Origin: Pelagicoccus sp.
GTDB lineage: Bacteria; Verrucomicrobiota; Verrucomicrobiia; Opitutales; Opitutaceae
Direction: 5' to 3'
Length of the DNA: 64,000 bases
NCBI GenBank assembly: GCA_028284635.1
Contig: JANQRJ010000076.1
Location: 1-64,000 of the forward strand
Part shown: positions 16,450 through 25,972 of the stretch, piece by piece
Position numbering within the stretch: position 1 is the first letter of the stretch
How the letters are laid out: each line of letters begins with the position of its first letter
Translations under genes and position numbers: made by a program
Notes under the pieces: model-generated
The model's input: the letters and a program-made list of their open reading frames with translations, nothing else
Databases searched by the model: none
Told to the model about the DNA's origin: nothing

Positions 16450-17517
16450 CTAGTTGCCGGTTTCGCTTGAAAAAGAGTTCTCTACGGCGGTCAGATCGAA
16501 GCCCAGCAGAGATGCCAGCTTATCTGGAAAGTCACGGTGGCCTGCTACATCCGTGACGGTACCGGACGGGTCGATGATATAGATGGAATAGGGAATGGTG
16601 AGATTCAGCTGCCGAGCAACCGGCCCTTCGAGCCAGCCAGCATCGTAAATCTGAATGCCAGGAAGCTGGGAGACCCACTCGCACGCCTTGGCAGCCTCCA
16701 CATCCCGGTCCAAGCATATGCCGATGAAAGCCAGCGAGTCAAAGTCGTCGAAGTCGAGCATCAGACTGTTTGCCGGGGGACGGCGGCTGGTCCAGGAGTA
16801 GATAATCAAATTCTTTCCATTATAAGCATCTATATCCACTCCTTCGGTCTCCAACTTCCGACCGACCATAGCCTGGCGAGCCATGACCCGACGAGCGCCG
16901 TCTCTGATTCGCTTGGGAGCGCCGGAGCGAAGCAGCTCCTCGGCGACCCTCGTAGCATCGGCGTCGTCATAGCTTTTCGCTACCGCCAACATATAGCTGA
17001 AACCGCCCGGCAGATCATGATAACCCCTCATGAGCGCTCTAGCATCGGCCTCCCGAACGGCGCGAACCTCTTTGGAGGACGCGAACTTCCGCTCCCTAAG
17101 CTTGCTCTCCCTGAGAAGCCTATCGATCCGATAGCGAACCTCGGCAGGAGCATCCTTGTCGGCAAGGTAGGCCTCCGCATTCGAGACAAGCTTCTTTGCT
17201 GGTTTTCCTTTTTTCTTGAGGTCTTGCTTCAGGGCCCTGACGAACTGCTTTCCCTCCTCTTTTTTGAGCGAATCTCTGCCTACCGAGCGTACCTCGGGAG
17301 TCGGCAACGCTGGCTCTTTCTCTCTAACACGGTCTATCCTATCCTGTATCGCACGCTCGCCTTTCGAGACGCTTCGAACGCTATTATCAAGCGATAAAAT
17401 ATCGACGCTTGGAGGGTCGCCATCTTTTGCATGCGAATTCAATACAAAGACAAGAGTCACGAGGACAATCGCCAGGCAATTTAGGCCAAGCTTCAGAGAT
17501 TCGGATAGATATTTCAT
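16450..17517 (-). CDS. Exported thioredoxin-fold protein lacking CXXC
   Basis: 355 aa. The N-terminus is a signal anchor (LNCLAIVLVTLVFVLNSHA); a long charged helical region follows (res ~35-220, many Lys/Arg/Glu, tetratricopeptide-like in feel). The C-terminal ~120 residues look like a TlpA/AhpC-type thioredoxin fold: NGKNLIIYSWTSRRPP at the redox position, FIGICLDRD, then the cis-Pro region TIPYSIYIIDPSG and TDVAGHRDFPDKLASLL. The expected W-C-x-x-C is W-T-S-R-R, so it is not a classical disulfide oxidoreductase. It lies 26 bp upstream of the RHS gene in the same direction and may be cotranscribed. A role in RHS export or folding is conjecture. Confidence 0.72.
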   Translation of the reverse strand: MKYLSESLKLGLNCLAIVLVTLVFVLNSHAKDGDPPSVDILSLDNSVRSVSKGERAIQDRIDRVREKEPALPTPEVRSVGRDSLKKEEGKQFVRALKQDLKKKGKPAKKLVSNAEAYLADKDAPAEVRYRIDRLLRESKLRERKFASSKEVRAVREADARALMRGYHDLPGGFSYMLAVAKSYDDADATRVAEELLRSGAPKRIRDGARRVMARQAMVGRKLETEGVDIDAYNGKNLIIYSWTSRRPPANSLMLDFDDFDSLAFIGICLDRDVEAAKACEWVSQLPGIQIYDAGWLEGPVARQLNLTIPYSIYIIDPSGTVTDVAGHRDFPDKLASLLGFDLTAVENSFSSETGN

Positions 17518-17656
17518 TGGAATGAAGAAGTAAGAGCTTCGTTTAAAAGAGGAGGTAAGAACGAACCCGCCCTCGCTAGCATTGAAAAGCGGAGCTTCGG
17601 CCTGACAGGCCGGCGTGGCATGGAGTGAAGAACTGGAGAGTTGGCAGGCTGCATTG

Positions 17657-18592
17657 CTAAGGCTTGGATTCGAGGGATTCCAGGATGCGGCGATTCGCCT
17701 CTATCAGGTCTGCGATTTGGCGGTCCTTTTCATCGAGCCGCTTTTCTTGCTCGATCGTATAGAGGGTGAGCTCTTCGATCTTCTGCATCATGAGGGTCTG
17801 GCTGGCGGCGACGGAGAGGCCATTCCGCTGGATCTCTTCGGCTGAAGGGATTCCAGGCAAATGACCGTTTTCGGAAATGTGAGCTTCCACCTCGGAGAGC
17901 GGGACAAGCTGGTAGTCATCGGCGAAGACATAGTCGGCCCAGCCGCTTTCCACGATGACCTCCTTGGCTCGGATCGTGCCGTTTACGTCGAGCTTGTTCT
18001 GGGGGTCAACAGCGCCAATACCAAGATTTCCATCCTTGCTATAGAGAAGGTCCCCGTAATCGACCTTGCCAACATTCACTGTTGTCATCGGCGACACATA
18101 CTGATCATGAGCATCGTTTGAGTGATCGTACGTCTGGGTTGTCTCATAATAAACATCGGGATCTAGAATATCCGGAATCGTGCCAGTAAGCTGGTATAGA
18201 GCTCCGCCCCCTCTCAACCACACTACTGCTTGATAGCCATGCCGCGTGTATCCATAGTCGGCCACTTGAGGGACAAAGGTGTATTCATTCTTAACGACAT
18301 CGAATACCGTTGGGTTGCCGCTCCAGCTCGTGCTAGCGAGTTTCACATGAAAGGCGAGTCCTCCTTTATGAGAAGCGGTGTACCAGGTCGAGGGAGCAGG
18401 CGCCTGATAATGTCGACCAATATACAGATCATAGATCATTCCATCATTAGGCAGAGAAATCACAACAGGATAATATGTGTCGGAATCACCCGCAACGGTT
18501 ATCGATTTTTCATAGCGATCATTGTTCAGTCCAGCGATTGCGGTTGTGACACTCAAAAAAGCAAGAGAGAGAATTCGTACAGTATTTTTCAT
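17657..18592 (-). CDS. Secreted tail-fibre-like protein, paralog 1
   Basis: 311 aa with a signal peptide (ILSLAFLSVTTAIAG). The N-terminal half is beta-rich and unique to this copy. The C-terminal ~110 residues are the shared module of this four-gene family: GNLGIGAVDPQNKLDVNGTI, the AKEVIVESGWADYVFADDY strand, SEVEAHISENGHLPGIPSAE, then a coiled coil (MMQKIEELTLYTIEQEKRLD). Such modules resemble phage tail-fibre/chaperone-type ends found on many Bacteroidota and Verrucomicrobiota surface proteins. ATG 18592 chosen over TTG 18595. This is the most diverged of the four tandem copies. Confidence 0.8.
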   Translation of the reverse strand: MKNTVRILSLAFLSVTTAIAGLNNDRYEKSITVAGDSDTYYPVVISLPNDGMIYDLYIGRHYQAPAPSTWYTASHKGGLAFHVKLASTSWSGNPTVFDVVKNEYTFVPQVADYGYTRHGYQAVVWLRGGGALYQLTGTIPDILDPDVYYETTQTYDHSNDAHDQYVSPMTTVNVGKVDYGDLLYSKDGNLGIGAVDPQNKLDVNGTIRAKEVIVESGWADYVFADDYQLVPLSEVEAHISENGHLPGIPSAEEIQRNGLSVAASQTLMMQKIEELTLYTIEQEKRLDEKDRQIADLIEANRRILESLESKP

Positions 18593-18618
18593 CAATATAT
18601 AAAATAAACTCCAGGCAT

Positions 18619-19563
18619 CTAAAGATTGGTTTTCAACAGCAAAGCTTCAAGTTCGACAATACGAGCGTCCAATTTTTCGATTCTCAAATTTTCGACCTTC
18701 AGTTGTTCGATTTCTCGTTCTTGATCGATAGTATAAAGCGTCAACTCCTCGATCTTTTCCAACAGCATGGTCTGGGACTGGCCGAGTGAGACTCCGGTCT
18801 CGCCGATCTCGGCAGCGGAGGGGACTCCGGGCAGGCGTTGGTTGGCCTTGATATGAGCTTCTACCTCGGAGAGCGAAGCAAGCTGGTAGTCCGGAGCGAA
18901 GACATGGTCAGCCCAACCGGTTTCGACGATGACCTCCTTGGCTCGGATGGTGCCGTTGACGTCGAGCTTGTTGGTGGGGCTGGTAGTGCCGATGCCGACG
19001 TTGCCAACGATCGATACTTCGCCTCGAAACTCTTGGGAGTATTCGACCGCCGTATAATTGGCCGTTCCAGCTACTTCATCGACGATACTCCAACCTTCGA
19101 ACCAGGAATCTCTGTCATCGCCAATCGTGTCTGAACCCACAACGCTCACAGTCAATTTCGCGCAATAGGGAAGCCAGTCGAGATGCACGGTCGTCATGCC
19201 ATTCTCGGCCGCAAGACTTACCTCAGGCGTTGTTCCGCCCCAGGAAGCCGCACTACGATTCACATAATTCCCCTGCCAAGTATGCCACGCAACCGAAAGG
19301 CCGACTGTCTTCCCTGCGTAGTAATCGTAGCCTTCAATTATCAAGGTGGGCATCGGACCGCTTTGAAACGGAATGCTCGTCTTTATCTTCACGCCATTCG
19401 CAAACCAATCGCAGCCTTTGTAGTTCGCTACATTTACACGATGGATCCCTGCTTTCAGCTTCTCAGCAACCGTAAGGTCTCCATGGACGGTTTCGTCCTG
19501 AGCGAAGGTCATGGCGACAAAGAGCAATGAAGCGATGCAGTATAGAATTTTATCAATTCTCAT
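18619..19563 (-). CDS. Secreted tail-fibre-like protein, paralog 2
   Basis: 314 aa from ATG 19563 (an in-frame TTG lies at 19578). Signal peptide ILYCIASLLFVAMTFA. The first ~170 residues (calycin/jelly-roll-like beta region with Trp-rich WHTWQGNYVN) are specific to this copy. After GNVGIGTTSPTNKLDVNGTI comes the shared module with GWADHVFAPDY, LPGVPSAAEIGETGVSLGQS and a coiled-coil tail that ends in ELEALLLKTNL. At DNA level the shared ~250 bp (18,760-19,010) are almost the same as in paralogs 3 and 4, pointing to recent duplication or gene conversion of the 3' ends only. Confidence 0.82.
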   Translation of the reverse strand: MRIDKILYCIASLLFVAMTFAQDETVHGDLTVAEKLKAGIHRVNVANYKGCDWFANGVKIKTSIPFQSGPMPTLIIEGYDYYAGKTVGLSVAWHTWQGNYVNRSAASWGGTTPEVSLAAENGMTTVHLDWLPYCAKLTVSVVGSDTIGDDRDSWFEGWSIVDEVAGTANYTAVEYSQEFRGEVSIVGNVGIGTTSPTNKLDVNGTIRAKEVIVETGWADHVFAPDYQLASLSEVEAHIKANQRLPGVPSAAEIGETGVSLGQSQTMLLEKIEELTLYTIDQEREIEQLKVENLRIEKLDARIVELEALLLKTNL

Positions 19564-19638
19564 ATTAGGTGGGGGCAAAATGCGTTTGTGATGTGGTTCA
19601 GGTTGGAATCGTTCGGCTTCTTTCAGGACTACTTACAA

Positions 19639-20691
19639 TCAATTTTCGAGGAGAAGGGCCTCGACCCTGGCCAAACGAGCTTCCAGTTCAGCGACGCGTT
19701 TCTCTTTTTCGATGGCGTAAAGCGTCAACTCCTCGATCTTTTCCAACAGCATGGTCTGGGATTGGCCAAGGGAGACTCCAGTCTCGCCGATCTCCGCAGC
19801 GGAGGGGATTCCGGGCAGGCGCTGATTGGCCCTAATGTGAGCCTCCACCTCGGAGAGCGGAGCTAGCTGGTAGTCGGGAGCGAAGACATGGTCAGCCCAA
19901 CCTGTTTCGACGATGATCTCCTTGGCACGTATGGTTCCGTTGACGTCGAGCTTGTTAGTGGGGTTGGTGGTGCCGATGCCGACGTTGCCATCCAAAGTCC
20001 CCCCACCCACGGTCATCCTGACTTCTTGATTCGTGGCAAAGTGAATACTTCCTACAGGACCATTGGTGTAATCGTGGTTAGTGGAGAGAATAGCGTCCGC
20101 ATATGTACCGTAACGAAAAGGTCCCGAACCACCAGAGTTTATCTCCAAATCCAGACGCTCGCTTGAGTTAATTTTCCGACTTACACTTATGTAAGATGAA
20201 CCATAAGTATAATCTCCCGTCTTGGTAAATTCAGCTATCGCTAAATTCGTTTTCGTTTCTTGATGTCCGGAAACAACAAGACGCTTTAACGGGTTCGTCG
20301 TTCCAATTCCTACATTACCATTGGTATTGAAAACGACCTGAGGAGCATAGTCGACTTGCACCTCGCCTAAGGTATTTCCGTCAAACATCTGAAAGGACAT
20401 ACCGCCCCCATGGTTTACAGCCATCGTTGCACCGCCCTCTTGCGACGTACCACCCAATTTGATGAACTTGTTGGGAACAACACTAGTATCTAGAACTGCA
20501 TTAAATCCAATTTCACTACCATAGATACCGGAACCTCCATTGCTTTTCATTAGAATCGGCCGGTAAGTTTCGTTGACCTTCAAAGTACCCGCCACAGACA
20601 GGTTCGTGGCCGTATCTCCTTGAACAAAGGGAACAACCAATAACAAACCTATTGAAATACAAATAAGCCAATTTTTAGCAAAGCACTTCAT
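19639..20691 (-). CDS. Secreted tail-fibre-like protein, paralog 3
   Basis: 350 aa; signal peptide LICISIGLLLVVPFVQG. The N-terminal part carries two GN-x-GIGTTNP repeats (beta-helix rungs) separated by a stretch of phage-fibre-like sequence (GHQETKTNLAIAEFTKTGDY). The shared C-terminal module and coiled coil (KIEELTLYAIEKEKRVAELE) follow. No transmembrane segment besides the signal. Lies in the same direction as its paralogs with short gaps; whether they share one transcript is uncertain because palindromic repeats stand between copies 3 and 4. Confidence 0.82.
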   Translation of the reverse strand: MKCFAKNWLICISIGLLLVVPFVQGDTATNLSVAGTLKVNETYRPILMKSNGGSGIYGSEIGFNAVLDTSVVPNKFIKLGGTSQEGGATMAVNHGGGMSFQMFDGNTLGEVQVDYAPQVVFNTNGNVGIGTTNPLKRLVVSGHQETKTNLAIAEFTKTGDYTYGSSYISVSRKINSSERLDLEINSGGSGPFRYGTYADAILSTNHDYTNGPVGSIHFATNQEVRMTVGGGTLDGNVGIGTTNPTNKLDVNGTIRAKEIIVETGWADHVFAPDYQLAPLSEVEAHIRANQRLPGIPSAAEIGETGVSLGQSQTMLLEKIEELTLYAIEKEKRVAELEARLARVEALLLEN

Positions 20692-20727
20692 CTCTATAAG
20701 ATAATTGGGTTCTAGATTAGAATCTTA

Positions 20728-20868
20728 TTGGCCGCAAAGAAGCACAGAAGACGCAAAAGGATTGGGTTGCGGATGAGTTGGGTTCGGCATTCTAAACTGC
20801 ATATATTTTGCGTCTCTTGCGTTTTTTGGGCTCTTGTGGTCATGTCGCTGCGCTCGGTAGCGGCTGAA
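20728..20868. repeat. Palindromic GCCGCAAAGACGCA repeat, copy 1
   Basis: Imperfect hairpin between paralogs 3 and 4. Left side GGCCGCAAAGAAGCAC and AGAAGACGCAAAAGG, right side TTTTGCGTCTCTTGCG, ending near GCGGCTGAAAC. Same family and orientation as copies at 21926 and 22450. Confidence 0.75.
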
Positions 20869-20869
20869 A

Positions 20870-21904
20870 CTACTTCCCTTGGTTTGATAGCGATCGTTCG
20901 ATTGCCGCCAGACGGCTCTCCAGGGAATCAATGCGGTCGTCCTTTTGCTCGATGCGTTTTTGTTGCTCTATGGCATGAAGCGTCAACTCCTCGATCTTTT
21001 CCAACAGCATGGTCTGGGACTGGCCAAGGGAGACTCCGGTCTCGCCGATCTCGGCAGCGGAGGGGATTCCGGGCAGGCGCTGGTTAGCCTTGATGTGAGC
21101 TTCTACTTCGGAGAGCGGAGCTAGCTCGTAGTCCGGAGCGAATACATGGTCGGCCCAGCCGGTTTCGACGATTATTTCCTTGGCACGTATGGTTCCGTTG
21201 ACGTCGAGCTTGTGAGAGGGAGTTTCAGTTCCAATTCCAACGGAATCCGCGCCGATCACGACATCCGAACCCCGCAGTCTCAAACGCTGCATGGCATTCG
21301 CATCCCGGTCATAAGCGAATATATCGGCCAACGACCCGGAATCCGCCCAGTACATTTCAAGCCCCCTACCCGACGCAGGCACTGGGCCAAGGCCTGTTAC
21401 GCGAAACTGTCCATTTACTTCCAACTTCGCTTGCGGCGACAAAGTGCCGACGCCGACGTTCGCATCGAAGACAGCTGTGCCTCCATATTGACTGCTCGCA
21501 AGCTTCAGCACATTGCGGTCAGACGCGTTACTTCCATCCCCTGTTTCAGAATCCGTATTCCTAAGCCTAAATAGAATCGAAGAATAAGTCTCATCGTTGC
21601 GATAGTTGAAGAATAAGGCTGTATCCTGAACATAAGTGTCCAATTGCTCGAACGAACTTGCACTCCGTCGAATTACGAATGGCCTATTGTCTTCGGCCTC
21701 GTTGGAATAATTCGCCCATGTGTATTCAACTACGGCGGTTGGAGTTCCGGGAGACCCGGTTCCGCGAACCTGAAGATTCGAGCCTGGGCTCGTGGTACCA
21801 ATCCCGACATTTCCCGACAAAGGGAAGGTGTTTGTCTGGGCGGCGGAAAACGAGGTCCACGTAAAAGCAAAGATGCATAAAAATGAGATTCGAAGGTTAT
21901 TCAT
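20870..21904 (-). CDS. Secreted tail-fibre-like protein, paralog 4
   Basis: 344 aa; signal peptide ISFLCIFAFTWTSFSAA. A first GNVGIGTTSPGSNLQVRGTG rung comes straight after the signal, then a copy-specific domain, a second rung (GVGTLSPQAKLEVNGQF) and a third before the shared C-terminal module (GWADHVFAPDYELAPLSEVE, GETGVSLGQS, coiled coil). First gene of the row. The downstream stop at 20870 is formed inside the right end of palindromic repeat copy 1. Confidence 0.82.
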   Translation of the reverse strand: MNNLRISFLCIFAFTWTSFSAAQTNTFPLSGNVGIGTTSPGSNLQVRGTGSPGTPTAVVEYTWANYSNEAEDNRPFVIRRSASSFEQLDTYVQDTALFFNYRNDETYSSILFRLRNTDSETGDGSNASDRNVLKLASSQYGGTAVFDANVGVGTLSPQAKLEVNGQFRVTGLGPVPASGRGLEMYWADSGSLADIFAYDRDANAMQRLRLRGSDVVIGADSVGIGTETPSHKLDVNGTIRAKEIIVETGWADHVFAPDYELAPLSEVEAHIKANQRLPGIPSAAEIGETGVSLGQSQTMLLEKIEELTLHAIEQQKRIEQKDDRIDSLESRLAAIERSLSNQGK

Positions 21905-21925
21905 AAATAAAACTGGATTCTCGCG

Positions 21926-22040
21926 AGTTTTTTAGCCGCGAAAATACGCAGAAAACGCAAAAGGATCGGGTTGTGGGTTTCGGAAGGAGGATATTCTAGA
22001 TTCTATTTTTTGCGTCTTTTGCGGTTTTTGGCGGCTATCA
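21926..22040. repeat. Palindromic GCCGCAAAGACGCA repeat, copy 2
   Basis: About 115 bp: TTTTTTAGCCGCGAAAA on the left and GCGGTTTTTGGCGGCT on the right form an imperfect inverted repeat. It overlaps the last 3 bp of the GxxExxY gene and abuts the start of paralog 4. Confidence 0.8.
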
Positions 22041-22424
22041 AATTCGATTAGGTTGGAGAGCGTACTTCTTTATCTGGAACTTGGGGGCTCCGAAGTTGAG
22101 CAGGAGGCCGTGCTCCTTGCGGGAGGACCTCAGATAGCCTAGAAGCTGGGCCTTATGTTCGGGAGCTATGGACTTGGCAGCTTTGAGTTCAATGATGAGC
22201 TCGTGAGCGACTAAAAGGTCGGCGTAGAATTCTCCTATCGGGGTGCCGTCTTCGTCGAATACCTCCAGAGGATGTTGCTGGACGACGGACAATCCGGCTT
22301 TGCGAAGACGATGAACTAAGGCGTTCTCGTAGACCTTTTCCAAATGGCCATAGCCATGATAGCAGTGGATGGCATAGGCAGTTTCGCGAACAGTGTCGCA
22401 GAGCGCTTTTATTTCGGGAGTCAT
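22038..22424 (-). CDS. GxxExxY protein (PD-(D/E)XK nuclease-like fold)
   Basis: 128 aa, a complete member of the GxxExxY family: the name motif appears as GHLEKVYENAL (res ~25-35), followed by the nuclease-like core EFYADLLVAHELIIELKAAK, in which D and E-x-K sit as in PD-(D/E)XK enzymes, and the C-terminal LLLNFGAPKFQIKKY. Biological role unknown for the family. The gene lies alone between two directly repeated ~115-bp palindromic elements (21926-22040 and 22450-22566), which suggests that gene and repeats move or spread together. Confidence 0.88.
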   Translation of the reverse strand: MTPEIKALCDTVRETAYAIHCYHGYGHLEKVYENALVHRLRKAGLSVVQQHPLEVFDEDGTPIGEFYADLLVAHELIIELKAAKSIAPEHKAQLLGYLRSSRKEHGLLLNFGAPKFQIKKYALQPNRI

Positions 22425-22449
22425 AGAGGATTGGGCTAGAGGTCGAGGT

Positions 22450-22566
22450 TGTTTTTAGCCGCGAAAAGACGCAGAAGACGCAAAAAGGATCAGATTGTGG
22501 ATGCGGGGGAGAAGTATTCTAGATTGTATGTTTTTGCGTCTTTTGCGTTTTTTGGCGGCTGAAACT
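22450..22566. repeat. Palindromic GCCGCAAAGACGCA repeat, copy 3
   Basis: Same family and orientation as copy 2, with closely matching sequence through the loop as well (TATTCTAGATT shared). It ends 26 bp upstream of the GxxExxY start. Confidence 0.8.
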
Positions 22567-22883
22567 CGATTGGCTTAGTAGTATCTTTTCGATTTTTCTA
22601 AACTGGACTGGAAAACCCTTGCAGCAGATAGCTTAAAAAAAGATCGTAGTTGTCCCTGAGGAAAGAACTGACGCCCTAAATCGAAGAGTTGGAAGAAATG
22701 AGTAGAACCATTTACGTTTCTCACGGACATACGGAGACCTACGATGAAAAAACAGTCAAACTAATAATTTGGATTTTTAGAATAAATTTGACTGATCTAT
22801 CTGAAGTAAGCCGTTGCGATGGCTTCGTTAAGCAAGGCTTATTTGCTGAAGTCCGGTTAGCCCTACTTCGTTAGATTATCATC

Positions 22884-22942
22884 TGTAGGGCCGGCGCTCG
22901 TCGCCATCCGTAGCGCGGCCGCCTCGGCGATGCGGCCCTACA
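22884..22942. repeat. GC-rich palindromic repeat (TGTAGGGCCG...CGGCCCTACA)
   Basis: 59 bp with complementary ends TGTAGGGCCG and CGGCCCTACA and an inner CGTCGCC/GGCGATG pairing. Its right half (GCGGCCGCCTCGGCGATGCG) recurs at 23749-23768. Confidence 0.75.
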
Positions 22943-23005
22943 AGTTGCGAAACGTGAATGCGGGCAAGCTGCCCGCGTTCCCAGGAGACGGCTAGCGCTT
23001 CTATC

Positions 23006-23033
23006 TTGACATGTATGCGCATAAGAAAACCGT
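23006..23033 (+). promoter_or_regulatory. Candidate promoter/operator of the RHH-PIN pair
   Basis: A perfect TTGACA (23006-23011) is followed by the perfect 10-bp palindrome TATGCGCATA (23014-23023). The VapBC pair at 44.5 kb has the same arrangement, TTGACA then ATGCGCAT, upstream of its start, which suggests an autoregulatory operator inside the promoter. Confidence 0.45.
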
Positions 23034-23279
23034 ATGCGTATGAAAAGTCGATTATCGCTGACCGTCGATCCAAGGGTTATTCGCCAGGCTAAGCGTGTGG
23101 CGAAAAAGCGGAACATGAGCCTGTCGGGGCTGGTGGAGAGTCTTCTGGAAGAGGCCTCGGATAGTTCACCCAAGGCGAATCCGAGCAGGACCTTCTCGCA
23201 AAGGTGGAAGGGGAAGCTGGAGGTGACAGCCAGGGACGAGGCTCGTTTTGAGGGGCTCGCCACGAAACACGGCCTGTAA
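23034..23279 (+). CDS. Ribbon-helix-helix antitoxin
   Basis: 81 aa. The N-terminal half is an RHH DNA-binding domain: strand SRLSLTVDPRV, helix IRQAKRVAKKRN, then MSLSGLVESLLEEA. The C-terminal half is a loose basic/acidic tail that would bind the toxin. ATG 23034 and ATG 23040 are both possible. Its stop overlaps the PIN start (TAATG). Confidence 0.82.
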   Translation: MRMKSRLSLTVDPRVIRQAKRVAKKRNMSLSGLVESLLEEASDSSPKANPSRTFSQRWKGKLEVTARDEARFEGLATKHGL

Positions 23280-23677
23280 TGAGGATCTTGCTGGGCTGCG
23301 ACGTTTTGCTGGATGTGGCGCTCCAGCGAGATCCGCACTTCGAGGATAGTGGACGGCTTGTCGACTGGGCGGAACGGAACCCGGGCAAAGCGGCGATCGC
23401 CTGGCACACGTTTTCCAACGTCTTCTACCTGTGTGGCAAGGGATCAAGGGGGTTCATCGAAGAGATTCTGGAATTCGCCGAGATCCCGCCCACCGACACG
23501 AACTCCATGAGACTCGCCCTGGAAACGGGGATGAAGGATCTGGAGGACGCGATGCAGGTGGCCGCGGCGGAGAGCTTCGGGGCGCAGATCATCGCAACTC
23601 GGAATGTCAGGGACTATTCGAAATCCCCGATCAAGGCGTTGAAGCCGGAGGACATTGTCAGACTGCTGGAGGCGTGA
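23279..23677 (+). CDS. PIN-domain toxin (VapC-like ribonuclease)
   Basis: 132 aa PIN-domain protein. Acidic metal-site residues are in the expected order: the first Asp in GCDVLLDVAL (res 6-15), a Glu/Asp in the middle (LEDAMQVAAAESFGAQ) and the last in TRNVRDYSKS. Family enzymes cut RNA, often tRNA or rRNA. The preceding RHH protein is the cognate antitoxin. No sign of damage. Confidence 0.85.
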   Translation: MRILLGCDVLLDVALQRDPHFEDSGRLVDWAERNPGKAAIAWHTFSNVFYLCGKGSRGFIEEILEFAEIPPTDTNSMRLALETGMKDLEDAMQVAAAESFGAQIIATRNVRDYSKSPIKALKPEDIVRLLEA

Positions 23678-23684
23678 GGGGGGG

Positions 23685-23855
23685 TTAACCACAGGAGGCA
23701 CAAAAGGCTCAAGATGTGGGGACGATGGAGTTTTGATCCTGCAACGCGGCCGCCTCGGCGATGCGGCCCTACCTTCGACTCCGCTAAGAGCGATGAGCAT
23801 GTCGAACTGCGATCGGGCCCTACCTCTCTGTGAATTTTACGCCTCTTGTGGTTGA
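23685..23855. repeat. Imperfect inverted repeat with nested GC-rich unit
   Basis: Ends TTAACCACAGGAGGCACAAA and TTTACGCCTCTTGTGGTTGA pair imperfectly. Inside lies the GCGGCCGCCTCGGCGATGCG unit shared with 22884-22942. No gene between 23678 and 23927. Confidence 0.6.
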
Positions 23856-23927
23856 AGACGGACACGGGCTATCGTCTTCGGAGAAGCCGATCCACCAGGG
23901 TAACACTTCAGACAAACTTTTGCCTAG

Positions 23928-24335
23928 CTAGCGCTTCTTCGCCTTGAGGAGGCGTTGGATGGAGGCGTATTGCACGGTGGATTCGAGCATCTCGATCTCT
24001 TCGTCGCTCATTTCCTTGGAATTCTTGAGGGCCTCTTCGGCCCGCTTCTGGGCTTCGGCTACTTCGGCTTCGTCGATATCGGCGGCGTTAATGGCGTGCT
24101 CGGCAAGGATGGAGACCTTGTCGCCGACGCATTGAGCGAAGCCGGCGCTGACGGCCAGATCCTCGTTGGCTCCGTTCTTGGATACGGTGATGGCGCCGCC
24201 GTCTAGCTCGGTGAGCAGCGGGATGTGGCCGGGCAGGATGCCTACTTCGCCGGTCGTGGTGGGGACGACGACAGAATCGACGTCATCCGCGTAAACCTTG
24301 CCTTCGGGCGTTACGATTTCCAGGTGGATAGGCAT
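23928..24335 (-). CDS. atpC: ATP synthase F1 epsilon subunit
   Basis: 135 aa, last gene of the ATP synthase operon. The epsilon subunit links gamma to the c-ring and can lock the enzyme. The N-terminal beta-sandwich is clear: HLEIVTPEGKVYADDVDSVV, TTGEVGILPGHIPLLTEL. A two-helix C-terminal domain follows (DEAEVAEAQKRAEEALKNSK). ATG 24335. About 160 bp of spacer, partly AAGTAAAAAGT repeats, separate it from atpD. Confidence 0.96.
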   Translation of the reverse strand: MPIHLEIVTPEGKVYADDVDSVVVPTTTGEVGILPGHIPLLTELDGGAITVSKNGANEDLAVSAGFAQCVGDKVSILAEHAINAADIDEAEVAEAQKRAEEALKNSKEMSDEEIEMLESTVQYASIQRLLKAKKR

Positions 24336-24493
24336 TGGATTGAAGTAAAAAGTAAAAAGTAAGAACGAAGAACTAACCCGCCTTCGCTAGGAAGCTACGG
24401 CGTGGCATGGAAGTTAAAAAGTGGATACTTGGATGATTTCTTTTAGCTAAACAGCTACAGACTATTTACCTTCAGCCTTCAGTCCTCGGCCTT

Positions 24494-25972
<1,479 letters not shown>

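Larger units (their letters stand above)
22567..23033. other. Intergenic region with one palindromic repeat and a candidate promoter
   Basis: 467 bp without a convincing gene. A 61-codon frame (22689-22874) has no recognisable content. The right half holds the GC-rich palindrome at 22884-22942, a small GCGGGCAAGCTGCCCGC hairpin near 22961, and the candidate promoter of the RHH/PIN pair. Confidence 0.55.

Noticed and set aside
22689..22874. 61-codon open frame as a small gene
   Set aside because: No recognisable domain, no ribosome binding site and no neighbours that would support it.
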